A stretch of DNA of 64,000 nt from Fratercula arctica. Lineage: Eukaryota; Chordata; Aves; Charadriiformes; Alcidae. Shown here piece by piece: positions 1 to 14,587 of the stretch. The notes under the pieces are model-generated. The model searched no databases. It was not told the origin of the DNA and was given only the letters and a program-made list of their open reading frames with translations. Where the stretch lies: NCBI GenBank assembly GCA_947846985.1, contig CANTUZ010000001.1:112423757-112487756 (forward strand), in the 5' to 3' direction. How positions within the stretch are numbered: the first letter of the stretch is position 1; every line of letters starts with the position of its first letter. A program made the position numbers and the translations under genes.

Positions 1-3000
1 TGTGCATGAATTGTCTAGCTCCCTAGTTGCAGTGACAGATCCAAACTAATAAGGGTCCTTTCGATATCTTAAATAGGTACATTTTCTCTCTTGTGCCACT
101 TCTTTTCATTATTTGAGAGATATCCTATTCTTTTCATTTATTAATTTTAGGACATATAAGCATATTTCACAGCATGATTGAAAGTCAGTGTGGAAAGACA
201 AACAATCTTAATGCTCTCTCTTACAAATATTTTAAAGCATTCTACACTCACCTAAGAGACTTAATCAATCAGACACAAACCACCACATTTATTTGGTGCA
301 TCATCTTTGTAACAGAAGAGATGGAAGGGGGAAAAAGAAAAGCCAAGAAAAAAAAAAAGGAAAAAAGAAAAAAAATAAATTATGATCTAGAATTCAGACA
401 CTAATTTAGTTTCAGTGTACCAATATTCAAGTCTGTCTTTGATTGACTGGGGAAGCCTGAGGGGGACACCAAACTCTTCTCTAAGCTCTTTCATAGCACT
501 CTAGATTTGGTGTAAATAACTTACACATTCAGTTTCTAAAAGAAGAATTAATGCAAGCATTACTCAAGTCCCACTACTAGCTCTTGGGAAACATGCTACC
601 TTCTTGTGGTTTTTTTAAGTTTATGCATCATTTGGTTTTGTCATCAAAAAGAGGTAAGAAAATAAATAAGGGTAGGACAGACACTGTAACAACAAAATAC
701 AGTTTTGGTTCACATTCTCTAGGGCAATGCAAAAGTGAATCCAGCTTCAGATGGATTCAGCCTCCCAGTCAGCAATTTAAAGTATCATCTATTGGAGAAA
801 GCATATGCTAATATTTTCCTAATATGAAAGTGAAGTTTGTGGTAAAATTTGCAGGAAAGAAATGCAACAGGCTGAGCAAAGCAAAACTGAATTAGACCTA
901 CATTGATACATCCTCACTGGACTTCTACAAGGAACTGTTAAGAAAAGTGCAAGTAAAATGATTGCTAAATGTTGCATGTAACCTTCTTGAACATTTCTAA
1001 CAAAAGTGCTCAACTGTCTTGAAAAGCAAATTTTCTCAAACCTTCTTTCCCTGCCTCTCTATCTTATCTTCGTGGATTGGTAATGCAAGGATAACAGGCA
1101 GGTGCAACAGACTTAGAACCACGTGGATACTTATCACCTCAGTTTGTACTGAAGATCAGCACTAGCATTTAACACAAAAAATACAGTTTCTTTATTAACT
1201 AGCTGATCTAAAAATCTGATTGATATCATTAGAAGGAGAAAAGTTTTGTCATACAGTGGGTTTTTTTAAAGAAATTGAAAGTCTTTCTGAGACTCATGTT
1301 TCATTGTATTTATATCACTAGTAGTGTGAGGAAGGGCATAAGTCACGCAGGCTGAAAAAATTAACTTGCTCTCTAAAAGTTTGTAACATTTGTTTTAGTT
1401 ACTACATCTGAACTCTGAACATATGAAGGTATCAATTTAAAGCTGCTGTCATAAAATGTAACCCCAGCACAAAACACAGATGTAACACTTTCTATTCTTG
1501 TTTTCTACTTAGTACATATAATGTGATATTAAATTAGGTAGCTCATAATTTTAAAAAACATAGAAACTTCAACATGACTTGCAAACTAATGGATTAATCT
1601 GTGGTTTTTGTAAATCTTACCAGCATTTAACCTGAACATCTATAGTCAACTTCATTTGAGCATGACAGTTTTGATGAGATTAAGTTTTTGGTTTGGAGCT
1701 AATAACACAGCATTCAGTGTCTAAAATTAAGCACACAGGTCTTTCTAAGGTGAAATTCTTACATAAAATCAGACATAAACTTTTCTGAGAAGAAATACTT
1801 TAATTTATCTGTTACGTCTTTTGAAGAAGTAACTGGCTGGGTGAAAGCCTTTAGAGGATCCTTGGAGAGCAATTGAGCATGCTCCAAGACAAATTTTAGG
1901 AGGTTGCAGTGTGCAGGACACAAGACTGTTAGAGGAGAAAGCCGGCACCTGATGGGGAGACTGCAGCAAGGAGCCCAATGCCGGCAGCCAGACCCCAGGA
2001 GGGGCTGACCTTCAAGAAAACCCAGGAAGGTTGCGCAGATTTTGCTACAAAGCAGAAAGCAGCAGCACTGAAGGACTAAAACCAGGGCCAGGACCACAAG
2101 TAGACACAGTGGGTAGGAGGATGTGTGTATGAGCCCATTTTACTCTGATCTGTCTGGTTTAAGATCTCAAGGATAGCCATCCTACTTCTTTATTCTAAGA
2201 ACACACGGCTTACTGATTTTAAAAGCTTTTCAGTCTTCCTTGGGGATCTAGGTGGTCTAGTTATGTTCATCTCAAAGCAGTGTCAAATTTACCAACTTGG
2301 CAGGCAGTATTTTTGACAATTTTTGTTGTTTTCTTTATATAATGTTTTAGCTTTACTTTCTGTCTTAGTCAAGCGTACTATAGCTTTCATAATATAAATC
2401 CAAGAAGCAAACACTGTTAAGCTATTTGCTAAGACTTTCAGAAAACTGTTATAATGGTGCAAGATGGCACAGAGATTCTCTTCTGTTAAATTATTAACTC
2501 TAAAAGCTTTGGGAGGGGTGGGTAGAAGGGAGGGAAGGTGCTAGTATTAAACTGTATGCATCTATGAAATTCAAACGCAAATATTGAATTTTGGCTAGAC
2601 CTTTATTTGGTGTAACCAGAATAACTTTTTTGACTTCCCTTGAGTCCAACCAGCACGTACAAGTTGATTAGCTGGTTTGGTTCTCCTATTCATCATTACC
2701 TCTGCCAAGGACAGAATCTGACCATAGCCTCCACGCATTCCATGCTGGGTTATTCCCTATGGTAAACTGGAGTATCAGGCCATGTGAGCCTCTATGCTTA
2801 TATATCCATCAATTTCGATCGGAAGTCACACAGGCATAAAGGTCCATCTGCCTAAATGTCTTTCTGGAGCTGGAAGATACTGTTTGTTTATTCTTTTCAA
2901 AGTAGATGCTTATCAAACTCTACAGATTGAGACTGTTTAGTTTTTCAGAGCAGCCCTTGTCACATTTGTCAAAGTAACTGAGTACTTCACTCATTCATAA

Positions 3001-3034
3001 ATCTTTTTTTCTGTTTTCCGAACTTTTCATTCCA
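1..3034. other. AT-rich non-coding stretch, no gene recognised
   Basis: No open frame here resembles a known protein and no repeat family is recognisable. The only low-complexity tract is an A-rich run around 342-378. A minus-strand frame of 112 codons at 1759-2097 starts with a hydrophobic stretch that superficially resembles a signal peptide. It has no recognisable domain and lies in a slightly GC-richer patch, so I treat it as chance. Confidence 0.6.
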
Positions 3035-3089
3035 TTGCAGCAGTTGCAGCGGATCAGAGCCATATGGCTCTGACTTTTAACTGCTGCAA
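3035..3089. repeat. Compound hairpin with a 20-bp perfect palindrome
   Basis: An inner perfect 20-bp palindrome (3054-3073, centred on CATATG) is enclosed by an 11-bp inverted repeat, TTGCAGCAGTT at 3035-3045 against AACTGCTGCAA at 3079-3089. The two stems are separated by 8 nt on one side and 5 nt on the other. As RNA this would fold into an 11-bp stem, an asymmetric internal loop, an 8-bp stem and a 4-nt loop. The total of 55 nt is at the short end for a pre-miRNA. I recognise no miRNA family, and the structure may be chance or a double-stranded binding site. Confidence 0.6.
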
Positions 3090-6000
3090 CAAGCTGCTCT
3101 ACCACCTGGCGAAGGACTGATGCAGACTCTGAAGCCCAATTCCTTATTTCCAGTAATTCAGTATCTACTTTCACAGTGCCTAGGCTTTTTACAAACCAGT
3201 GAAAGGAAAGAATGAATCTAAACCCACTTAACAGACCATATACAGATTGCTGTATTGATATTTATTGAAAATATGTGTCTTGGAAGACTAAAATACAGGA
3301 ATTAATTTCTTTTTAACATCTTAACGGTGAAAAAGTTGAGGAAATACCTAATGATGACCAGAATGTGCTTTGTAGATTTTTTAATTAATCCTGCATCTAA
3401 AAGGAGATGAGTAGATATATTTGATCTTCAAATATGACGTATTTCAAGAGTTCAATGGCAACCTCTTTTAAAAAAATAAAACAAAAAGCCCTCTTCAATT
3501 TTTGTTATATTTCTATGCCAGTATAATAGAATCAATGTTTATACCTGCATCTTAGTTACCTTATAACATGCAACAGGTTTTCTATATGGTATATCTCAAA
3601 ATATTCATAAAGATTTACACTTTTTTTCCCTTTAAGTCTTGAAAGTGAAACAGCCATGTCATTAGCATTTATACTGTGACTGAGGAGCAGCATGAAGACT
3701 CATATTAAAAAAAAAAGAAACAGGAGTACATTAAAAAAATAGAAATAAAATATGCACTTAATATCCTTACTTGAGGGTGCATTTTCCTGCATATGCAGTA
3801 GTGGTAGGCTTCACAAACAGGATAAAATGTGTAAAGTTTGTCTACGTGTACTGTATTCCCAAACCTTCACATTCAACAACACCAGCATTTTGTGGAATTG
3901 ATTTTCACCCTTAGAAAATCTGTCTGATTTGTGATTTTATGTTATACAGACTACTTGGTCTTTTTTGTTTTCAATTCATTGGTCATAACCTAAAGTAACT
4001 GTGTAACAAGCTTATTAATTGAAATGCAAGCCACATGAAGAGCAAGTATTTGTTCTCAAAGATTCAACAAAACTGTCATTTCTTGCAAGTAAGAGAAGGC
4101 TGAGTGAGGACGGATCGAGAAGCGGGAGTTGAAGGCTAGGGTGAAAGGGTTCAATAAGACACTTCTTCACATTAGACCATAAGCCACTGACTACATATGC
4201 TTTGTAACAAGATATTTTAAAAGAAAGATGAAACATGGGAAAGATAGAATCACTATGGAACAGAAGGAGTGTGAGGATAAATAAGGAAGGCAGGAAGGAA
4301 AGATTACAGTTTGAAGAAATGGAGAAGATTGGCTTGCCTGTCAGAAAGGGAACTGGTTATGTTCTAGTGTCCTGGAGAACGAAGAAGATAAGGACTCTGG
4401 TATGAGCAGTTTTATATAATCACAGAAAAACCACACTACAGTGACTTCTAACATCTCTGAGGAACTGGAGATGACTAAAAGAAGACCTTGTAAGATTGGA
4501 GGGAGGATGCAGGGGAAGCTAAACTTCTAAGAAAATTAGGAGCCCTGATGTCTGATTTAACAACCCATCTTTCATTACCGCCTTGTCATGTGTTACTAAG
4601 GGCCCTTTTAAATTCCAGCTCACTGGATTTCTGCCAAGTTACATCATATTTTAAAGTGAACTTTGGCATTAGTGAAGCTCAACAAACTTAAAATGTAAAA
4701 CCCCCTCTAAGCTACAGAAGAGTTACATTACGTGCAACTGCACAGTGAACTTCATCAGCTCGGCTCCTTATAATGTGTTGTCAAAGGACACAAGAACAGC
4801 TCAGGGTCCTTTTTTCTCTGGAATCCAAGCTAAAATCTGATATCTTTGTGTGACACTAAATAGAAATAATTCAGCAGCACTTAGGAAGTGGAGACTTTTA
4901 TCTGCTAGTCTGACACCTCCTGGTCATAAATAGCCTTGACTTTCAGTCCTCGTTAATTTGATGGGGTTAGATCCTGTCCATTTCTACTCTGCCAGAGGAG
5001 AAGTTCTTTAGAACTCTGTTTTAGCCTTCATCAATGCAAAATGCCTATTTTAATGATCTCCCAGTGGAATGGAGTAGACACTATAAAAATTTTGCAGAAA
5101 AGCCTGCCATTAAATAATTAACAGATTTCACACGGAACAGTGTTACCAATTACCCTGTCCAGCAGTTTTTACTGATTTCACATAAGCATCAAATTCTAGT
5201 ATTGTATCACCCTTGACTCTGATGCTTTTAATTGTTAGGGCAGATGACTCACAAGACAAATATCTCAGTCTTTTGCTCCTCTTCCAACTTCTTCCTTCCT
5301 AGAGTCCCACTCCCTTCTTCACAGAAGCCTCAGATTCATGCAGTGTGAAAATGTAAACCACTGGAAGATGAAGACAGCCCAGAAACAAAGTCTGAATACC
5401 TGACTCATTTACACTCACTCATTACATATTTAATTGTTAATTTAAGAACTGTTTAGCTTATTTAATTATTTGTGATTTCTGTTGTGAACACATTAGTGTC
5501 ATGGTTACCATGCACTTAATAAGCTATGCACATATTAATTTTTGACAATTTTCTACCACATCTTGGAAAAAACAGCAATACTAATGGACAAAAATCCCCA
5601 AATACAGAAATGTTACTCTGCTGGATTATCTTCTAGAATCTGGTAGCTACCCCACCTGGCATGTTCAGTAAACAAATTATACAAAACAGATGTTTATCCA
5701 AAGCCATGGAATAGGTTCCTCCAAGTTTATAGGCCACAGAGACTTCTGAAAATAATGGGTAAACAATGTAATATGCCCAAACAACAGAAGAGCCTATTTG
5801 TAAAGAAGTAAATAACAATAATAAAGTACCTATAGTGAGAAAACAAAAGTTCTGCCACAACCTGGCAAAAGCGGGCAATGAAAAACTAGGTTTGTTGCAA
5901 AGTCTTGATACTGTTATAAAAAGGAGAGAAAAGATGCAGTAACACAAGTTAAGGATGCATGATCAACTGATGACTGAACTTAAATTATGACATGCATTTT

Positions 6001-9000
6001 TTTTCTCTTTTTTTCCCTAATTTAGACAGAGAAATAAATGCACGCTGCAGAGTGAGAAAGCATACTTTTAGAGGATAAAGGTTACAAAATGTGTATCTAA
6101 ATTTGCTGATGCAGGCAAAATATTAGGTGTCCATGCACCTCTCTTGTAAAGTAAGAGTTTGGTTTTGATTTTAAGAACAGATTGCTATGAGTATTTTAAA
6201 GGAGATATATACATGATTTACTCTATTCATCTACAGCATTAAATTGTAGAATGTGAAAACCAAATGATTTTTTAACATCTCATTGTCACTATAGCACTGA
6301 CTTATGGTAGCAAACTGACAGATGAAAAATATTCACATTTGTCTGAGACAGTGAAATAAGAGTATGATAAATATCGAAAACTGTTCTTTAGCAACTTAAC
6401 ATAGGCATGTGTGTATGGGTCCTTGATCATGAGGGAGGAGAGGAAGTAAAAAAACCCATTTGATTATTAGTGTGATGTTCCTATAATGTTACAAGTTTTG
6501 AACCACAAAAGGAATGAAACCACAGCACTTCAGAGATGGCTTCTTATTGTGGCCAATAAGAGCAGACGCAATACTGTTTAAAAAAATAAGCATGTGCTCT
6601 TGTGTTATTGTCATAATCAGGCGCCTTAGGAGACTGTGAGGGGGTTTGGCCATCTAAAGTAAAATAAATTTCTTACTTTAGTTGCTGATCAATGCTTTTC
6701 CTTCCACTGTCACTACGTCATACATTTTAATTCCCCTTTCTTATTGCTTAGCTTAGCCCACCAACTAAAACAAGAAGCTATCACTTTCTGAGATGTTTTC
6801 TCTTTGTTTATGAGCCCCAGCTTCACACTTTGGTGAAAGGAAAACTTTAACCCTCAGTTTCTGGAGTTATCCCACTGTTCTTTCCTCATATCATTGCTGA
6901 TCTGGGAAGGCAGTTAAAGAAACAATTTTTTTACCTTTCCTCCTCAGAAAGTGGGAATTTACTTCAAAGCAGTTGGTGTCTTTTTCTTCTGAATTATTAA
7001 GGATTTTCCCTAGCTATTCGTCATCCCACATTTATGTCTAAACTGTGGTATGTTTTTCTAGCCTGTGTTCTCATAACAGTGGAGCTATGATCTGGAGCTC
7101 TGGGAAGGCTAATCACCAGAAGACATCTGTCTTCTTAGATAACTTCTACAGCCTTTGTTCAGGTTCACAAAGATCCTATCACTATTTTAAAGTATGGTCA
7201 TATTCTCAATCTTCTCTTTTATTCCCTTAAATTTGCTTAGTGTTTTCAACCCTGCTCTTTCTAGGGTCCTTCCTAAGATACCTCTCAGAAAGCCTGGGGC
7301 AGATTTTTACTAAAGCAGTCATTGGGTGACTATGTCAACAACAATGTACTTCCTCTTCCAGGCAGTCTTTCTTTGATTCTACTGATTACTCAGGATTTGC
7401 AAGTTGCAAAACATCTTGATTTTTGAGAAACCAACAAATGATTTGTCATCAACAACATGAGAGAGACCTCTAGCTTATCTGACGTACCTCTTTTGAAAAG
7501 AGTCAAAGAAAGATCTAAGCACCACATTGAGATTAATCTCATCTTTACTTAAGGGTGGGTGAGAGAAATCTAATCTGCTTTATACTCTGGACTATAGGTT
7601 TCTGAATAGCAGAGAGTTCTGCACTAAAACTTCTACAATGAAATGCAAGAAATCCTACCAATATTGTATCAAAGCAAAGATTTTTAACCAAAGTTTCTGT
7701 TTAAAATTGTCTACGGAAATTTTATATTTTGAAGACATATTTTCTATCCAAAAATCTTCCTGCACCACATTCTGAACTTAGGATGGGTCAATGTTCTGGA
7801 GTGTAATCAAGGAAATACTTTAGAGCATGCTTGGTCTGGCAGAATGTTTTCATAAAGCTATAGGCACCAATTGCTCAAATACTGTCTCTACAGAAATTGT
7901 TAATGGAGTTACAGGAAAGAAGAGAGGACCAGAATGATGAGGACAGTATCAGGACAATTGATACTAAATCAGTTAACAAGGCAATTGTATTTCCTTCCAG
8001 TATTAGAAATTTTACTTTCACTTTCTCTCTTTTAAATTAAAATTCCCCCTATGTTTTTGTATGTGCATATTTGGTACGTCAGCAGAACTGCATTCTCTCT
8101 TGTTTGTGGTATGACAGTTTGAAGAACATCAAATGTGTTTAAGGAAGGGGGAATTTGCCAACTTTATAACATGGTGTAAGCCTGTTTTGGCCAAGGTCCA
8201 CACAAGTGGGCATGAATTTACCAACTTTACTAAAAATGAAGTCATCTAAGGAATCTGATATGAGATCAATGGTTCTTCTTTCCTTTTTGATGAACACTGC
8301 GTGAAAAGACCAAGCTGCCACCTGTGCCAGGCTAGCTCCTGCCTAAACAATCTGCCACCTAGGGCTAGGAAGTGGACGTAATTACAGCAAAGAGGAGGGT
8401 GAGATGGCAAGGAAGATCCTTCTTTGGAGTCATATAATTATGTTTCTCTCACAAGCAAAAGACCTATTAAAAAGTGAAACACGCAGTACAACTGCTCTAA
8501 TGAGCATTGTAATAGAGTTGAGGGACAGCATGCGAGAATTTCTGCAGTAACCTATTACAGCATTATATGTGAAGGTAGTTAACACTGTCTCTCTCAGATT
8601 GCTCATCCTTCATTAAAGTAGCTCCTCAATAATTTGATATATAATACCAATTGAATATTATCCCTATCAATCATAGGTACTTATAGATGTCCCTGTGATA
8701 TCTAACTGCTGTGTTCTGTACAATACAGAAGCTGAAATACTGTTTAAACAAGCACAGGTTTGTTTTTGAAGAAGTCCTACATCAGCCCTTTTCCATGTTT
8801 TTCATCTTCTCTTCATTGCAAGGGTATTTACATAATAAATCATAGAATTGTGTGATCACAGCCCACATCAAGGATACGTATTTCATCCAATCAGCTAAAA
8901 TCTTAGTCTGCCCTGTCTGTCAAGGCTTTTCTTTTCAGAATGTAAACACTCAACAGTGTTGGAACAGCTGCTTTTCTTTCCTCATTTTCTTTAATTCAAT

Positions 9001-12000
9001 GGAACCTTTTTCAAGCTATATTTCTTTTCCCACAGAAAAGTCATGTTTTTCCTTCCTTCACTTCCCACCCTAAATATGAGCAGTATGATGGATAGATGTG
9101 TGGATTTGATCTATGTCTAGGGATATTTTTGAGGTACAGCTCCTACAAATTATCATTGCTAAAAGTGGGTAAATTATACTAAACCTGCTCCATGCTGAAA
9201 GTAATAGAAGACATCTTTTTCCCAGTCAAGAGGGACATCTTAGCAAGTTGATCTGTCTGGGAAACCTCATAGACCATGCTAAGCTTCCAAAAGAGATATA
9301 TAAGACACTGATCACACATACACAAATCCTAATCTAAATTTGCTTCTTAACAATAATCATGCTAAAGTGCACTTTCTGTAAACCATCCAGTTAGGCACCC
9401 GACTACTCCAGTCAATACTACCTGATAGAACAGTCCTCTTAAGATAAATGGTGAAGTAATCGTTTGTCCCAAACAAATTAATGGGAATTAGAGGTCTTAG
9501 AAATCAGTAGGAATTAGTGTTCTTACCATTACTGTTTTTTTTCCTTCAAGTGTTGTACATTCAGAGGAAAAGGGGATTCATTTATCGGCCTATAGCATCA
9601 GGGATCCTCAGTCTGGTGAATGACTAATGAAAGATTGATTGCAGTTAGATGTACAATTTCATTACAGAGGGATGTTTGGAGAGTATTATGATGAAAAAAA
9701 AGCCTGCCAGAACAAAGAGTAAAGCAGAGAAAGAAGGAAGTTAACAAAATAACCCAAGGAATGTAATTATTTGGGCACAAAAATTGGAGAATCACAAATA
9801 CAGAACTTACTTTTATGTAAAGACAGTCTCTTTTAAACACTGGTTGAATTAATCCCTAATTTCCAACTATCCACGGAGCTTCTTGACACCAGGAAAGTCT
9901 GTACAAGTACAGGTGTTTGTGCTTTGCCAAATAGAGGTGTAAAGTCCTAATGCTGAAAACTCCTACACTCACAGGGGAGACTGTTTAAGCATATGAACGA
10001 AATTCTACAGAAAAAATAAGCTGTACCAAAAAGAATGAGTAGAAAGAAATGTACAAATAAGAAGAAACAAGCATCTTAAATAAGTCAAGTACACTAAACT
10101 TCAGGAGATGATGACCAGAAAAGCTAGAGAAGGGAATTTTAAAAAGTCACTCAAGATTTGCACGCTTTGCATGTTCTCCTGTCTCCTTACCATTGTTTAA
10201 AGACAGAAAAGTACCAAAGGCATCATACAGTTATTTCCCTACTTAGCACAGTTAATTATTTAGGTCTAATTCTCTTCATCTTATTGATTAGCGCTTTATT
10301 CTAAGAGTATCACCTTGAAATCATAGGACCTCTAAGGCACAAGGTCTCTCTCGCTAAGTGCATGGGTGTCAAAAAACAGCCCTTAATTAATCAACATTGA
10401 ATTATTAAAGCTTTATTCTGTATTGAAGCCTACCGTTTCTACAACAGGAGAATAGACAATGAAGGAAGGGAAACGTGGTGTCTCAGAACAAACTAGCATT
10501 TGTCATGACCAATTTTTCAAAATGGATAATGAATGCAAGCTTTGGCAAGACTGGCTGTCATTAAGCTTTCATAACACTAAGGATTTATGAACTGGAAACC
10601 CCAGTGTAAACATTTTGTAGCTATGCAGATAAAACATGGATCACTGCTAAACAAATCTTACAATGAAGGAGTATTTGTTAATTTGTGATGTGTGGTCTTT
10701 CTTGCAAATACAGGAATTTAATTGTGGTTTTTAAGTAAAGTCTCTGAAATAATTTGTACATTGTGGCTGCCTGTATTATTCAGGAACTTGGACTTGACAA
10801 TGCAAAAGATTCCTTTTTGTCATAAATTCTTTGGTAAAACATCATAGAATCTATGCTTCTATTGTTTCTGTTATCATTGTCTGTTTAATACAATCACATC
10901 AATACAGCTGTAACCATTTGGAGAACTGCAGGAGATCATGTTTCACTGGCTGTCTTTTATTTACACATCTGAGAACCTAATTATAGTTAAACTTCATATT
11001 AAAACTACCTCACATTTCCTACTTAGAGGTACAAGGGTTCAGAACTTTAAACCTGCTGAAATCTGTGTGATTGGCTACATGTTCAGACACTTACAAAATA
11101 ATAAATTTTCTCATCCTTCTCCACCCTGACCCCTCCCAAAGACCCTCAAATTCAGAAAATCCTCAAATATCATGCACTGGAACAAAGATTTGACAATGTG
11201 AGTCAGAGAGATGAATTTTGCCATTTCCTTGAAGATCAGATCAAATTTTGTCAAATTTGGAAACTTAGAAATTGTAGTTGTATAAGTATGCGCACAAGAA
11301 AGAGTACATGTAAAAACAAAGTCCTATGAATATCTTTGAACATTGACAAAGCTTGCAATATATGGCCTTTGATTAATTCTTTTTTTCCTCTATTTTTAGA
11401 CATAGACACAACGTGATAATAATCCTTAAAGAGTGAATCAGACTGGAGCCTGAGATCTTCCCCAAAAAAAACCCAAATCCTAGTTTATTAGAAAAAGAAA
11501 AAAAAAATTGAAAATCCTTTTTGTGACTCTCATTCCCTGTTACTTCCTCATCTCCTTGCACCATCACAGATTTTCTCTCCTCAAAAAAAAAAAAAAAATT
11601 ATGGCATAATATACTATCCATCCTGCTTAGAACGTTAGCACTCACTCTTGGATAATGATATGGTCCACACCTTATTTTGATCAGAATGATTGAGACATGA
11701 TTGTTTTGTTTTGTTGTAATGAAATTGATTTGACTGGTGCTTTGATAAGTCTTGTTCAGATAAACACATACACTAAAAGTTCAAATTTGTGACTGGGGTC
11801 CATTCAAATCTTCAGTTCAGCTAGATCATTTTAAAAACACCATCCCCCCAGCCCAAATAATGGGGGGTAAGGCATAACAACTGTAAATGTATGGGAAACA
11901 GTTTCTTCCAAAAGGTGAATCAGAAAATAACTCTTAGGAAAATACATGTTTGTACTCTCTAGGTATCAAGCAATTGTGAGTCATTGTCTTCTACAGCAAT

Positions 12001-14270
12001 GCCATTCAAGTGCTCTACCTGTGTTCTATTATGACTTGTTGGGAGCTCATACTGAGATGATTATCCAGAATTACCCATATATCCATCAGTAAATTGTTGG
12101 AGTTCCCAAGACAGATTCTCCCACCCTCTTAGAATAACTTTCCCAGATGCATTATTTTGCATTTGACTAAATTAAAGAGCTTTTTCTTGGATTTGATCCT
12201 CTATCCAAGTGATTCAGATTTCCCTGGCTTTGTATTGTATCTTGTCCCACACATCTTTATTATCTCTAAACTTCACCAGCAGGGTTGTATAGCATCATCT
12301 GGATCACTGATGCAAACATCACACAGCAAATAAGCTCTGAGCTCTACAAACCCTACTAGATATGGTCCTACACATCCTTCTCAATAGATGCATCATAAGA
12401 TCTGTCGAGTCTTTAATCCAGCTAATCAATTCCTTACATATATATATGCAAACTTATGAACCTTAATGCCATGTAGTATCAAGTCGAACTTCTGGAGAAA
12501 ATCAAATATACTAGATCAACGCATTTGCTTTTATCAGTCAGACCTTTAATCTTGGTGGAAAACAGACCAAACTATTCTGACTATCATTAATTATAATCTA
12601 GTCACTATTTAATTTTTTTTACAGACCCCATAAATTACCTTTCCATTATTTTATGTGTCAGGTTAACCTTTTTAGGCTGTCTACATTCTCTTTAAGTACT
12701 CTCACAGTATTTAAGAATTTCTCTGTTTTTTCAAAAGTAGTTTAAGAAACTATTGATTCAGATGATTTCACACATGGGTCTTTAAGTGAAACTTATGTAA
12801 GCCCATTTGTTTGGAATTTTATATTTTTTGCTCAAACCTAAACAATTAGGAAAAGTTTTGAACTGATTTAAGAGATAAATTGGAAAAAAAAAAAAAAAAG
12901 AAGTTTCGCTTCAAATTATTTTTGTTCTGTTTTCCTAAACTAAAATAGAAGCAGAAGTCTTCATTTCCTGGGGACAGCTAAAAATACCCTCAAGCTTTTG
13001 GAGATGGCGCAACGTTAGTTTTGAAAACTCTTTTCTGTGCAGGGAGTGGTGCCTCCATCACTGGCTTGCAGGGTTTCTAGGGCTACCAGACCTCTGGCAA
13101 ATTAAATCTGGACTAGCAATGGGGCTGTTCAGCTTTCAGGAGCCTTACCAGCATGTCTGAGCAGCATTGCACTGCACTCTGCACACATACCCAAAGGTTA
13201 GACCCTGAGCACTCCAGTGTTGGACTGTGTTTGCATGGGCTGCAAAGGAGAATGAATGCATCGTTCCCAATCAGGCATCAAAGCCTTTTACACAATAGAT
13301 GGAGAGAATTAGAAGATTCAAAATGAGATTAGCAATAACTTGAATGCTAACAGAGTATGTCCTAGAATAAACAAAAGGGAAAATAAAAGTGGGGTTTTGT
13401 GCTACCATCTCTCCTCACCAACCCCATTTGAGATTCAAGCACCTAATTTCAGGCTGCAAGGAGAAGCCAGCCTCCACTTTAGGGCTTTAACTCAATTGCT
13501 GCAATACAGGTTTGTAAGAAATTTCAATTAAAATTAAGGGTTTACTACTTCTTAAAACATTACGTGGGAAGAGGAAATGGTAGCATTTCCTGCTCATTTT
13601 ATACTGACAAGTATTTGGAATACATTCAAGATATGGAAGGCAGCGTAAAATAAGAGAATAAATTTTAGTCCAGGTGTTCAGTCTTCACGACTTCACCACC
13701 ACAAAAGGTCATTATGACTTTTCATTCCATATCTTCTGATCTAGTAAATCTTTCCAGGTTTTCTGCTAACCAAACCAATTTAGCAGGTGAGAACAGAAAG
13801 TATACTCTTCCTCTGTCCCATGCACACACAGAACAATATACAAACTGGTAATTAGATCACTGACTGGAAGGGAAAAATGTGAGTTTGGGCACATTTTGGG
13901 GCACTACATCTTCTAGAAAGACTAATATTTTACACGTGATGTTTAAAACTTCTGAGTATATATGTTAGGTGAGACTTCTTGCGGGATACAGGGAGGCAAA
14001 CATCTCTTTTCAGGAACGGATTTAGCTACTATCTAGCTCATCACTGAAAAGACTGAGTCAGTTCTAGGGCTGAAATTAAACTCTGACCATATCCCATTTT
14101 AGGTAAAAAAATCAATTATACATCTGGCTCTTTTACCTCCCCATTTTTAACCTGTGTCTTCAAATTTGGCTGTGGCTTTACATGCTTTGAAGTCAGTCCT
14201 GAAATATATAGGCTGTCCTATTAACTTGCTTAAATTGGACTAGGCCAGTAGGGGACATAGCAATTTCCTG
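3090..14270. other. AT-rich non-coding stretch, no gene recognised
   Basis: About 11 kb of unique-looking AT-rich sequence with only short frames (up to about 104 codons) that show no domain. Homopolymer tracts occur, for example A runs near 11583-11598 and 12884-12899. No CR1 3' terminus, LTR terminus or RNA gene is visible. The base composition and absence of coding signal fit an intron or intergenic desert. Confidence 0.6.
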
Positions 14271-14291
14271 ATCAGGTGTAATACACCTGAT
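14271..14291. promoter_or_regulatory. Bipartite palindromic E-box (CAGGTG / CACCTG)
   Basis: The sequence ATCAGGTGT, a 3-nt spacer (AAT), then ACACCTGAT is a 9-bp-arm inverted repeat. It presents CAGGTG and CACCTG in mirror orientation. ZEB and Snail zinc-finger repressors bind such E2-boxes, and ZEB proteins often need two spaced CACCT sites. The same core also contains two T-box-like AGGTGT half-sites. Its function is inferred from the motif alone. Confidence 0.35.
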
Positions 14292-14587
14292 TATCAAGAA
14301 GTCCCACATTATTAAAAATGTTCTTTTATCTAAATATAAAGTCTATTTAGATACATATTTTATCTTGTATTCTGAAATCCAAACACATTACTTATGTAGC
14401 CTCAAGAATGAGGATCAAATTCATCTCAGGTGTGAATTCATTCATAAATATATTTGGCCTGATATGTTCTGTCTCAATGGTTAAAACTTTTTGTAGAACC
14501 GCTATGCTGTCTTCCATGTTTGCAAAGAAAAGTGTTGTTTTGGGAACAGGGGGTAAATTGCTTCCACATGGAAAAACTGGCGAAGCC

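Noticed and set aside
1759..2097. Minus frame with signal-peptide-like start
   Set aside because: Hydrophobic start arises from leucine- and cysteine-rich chance reading; no domain, splice or promoter context.
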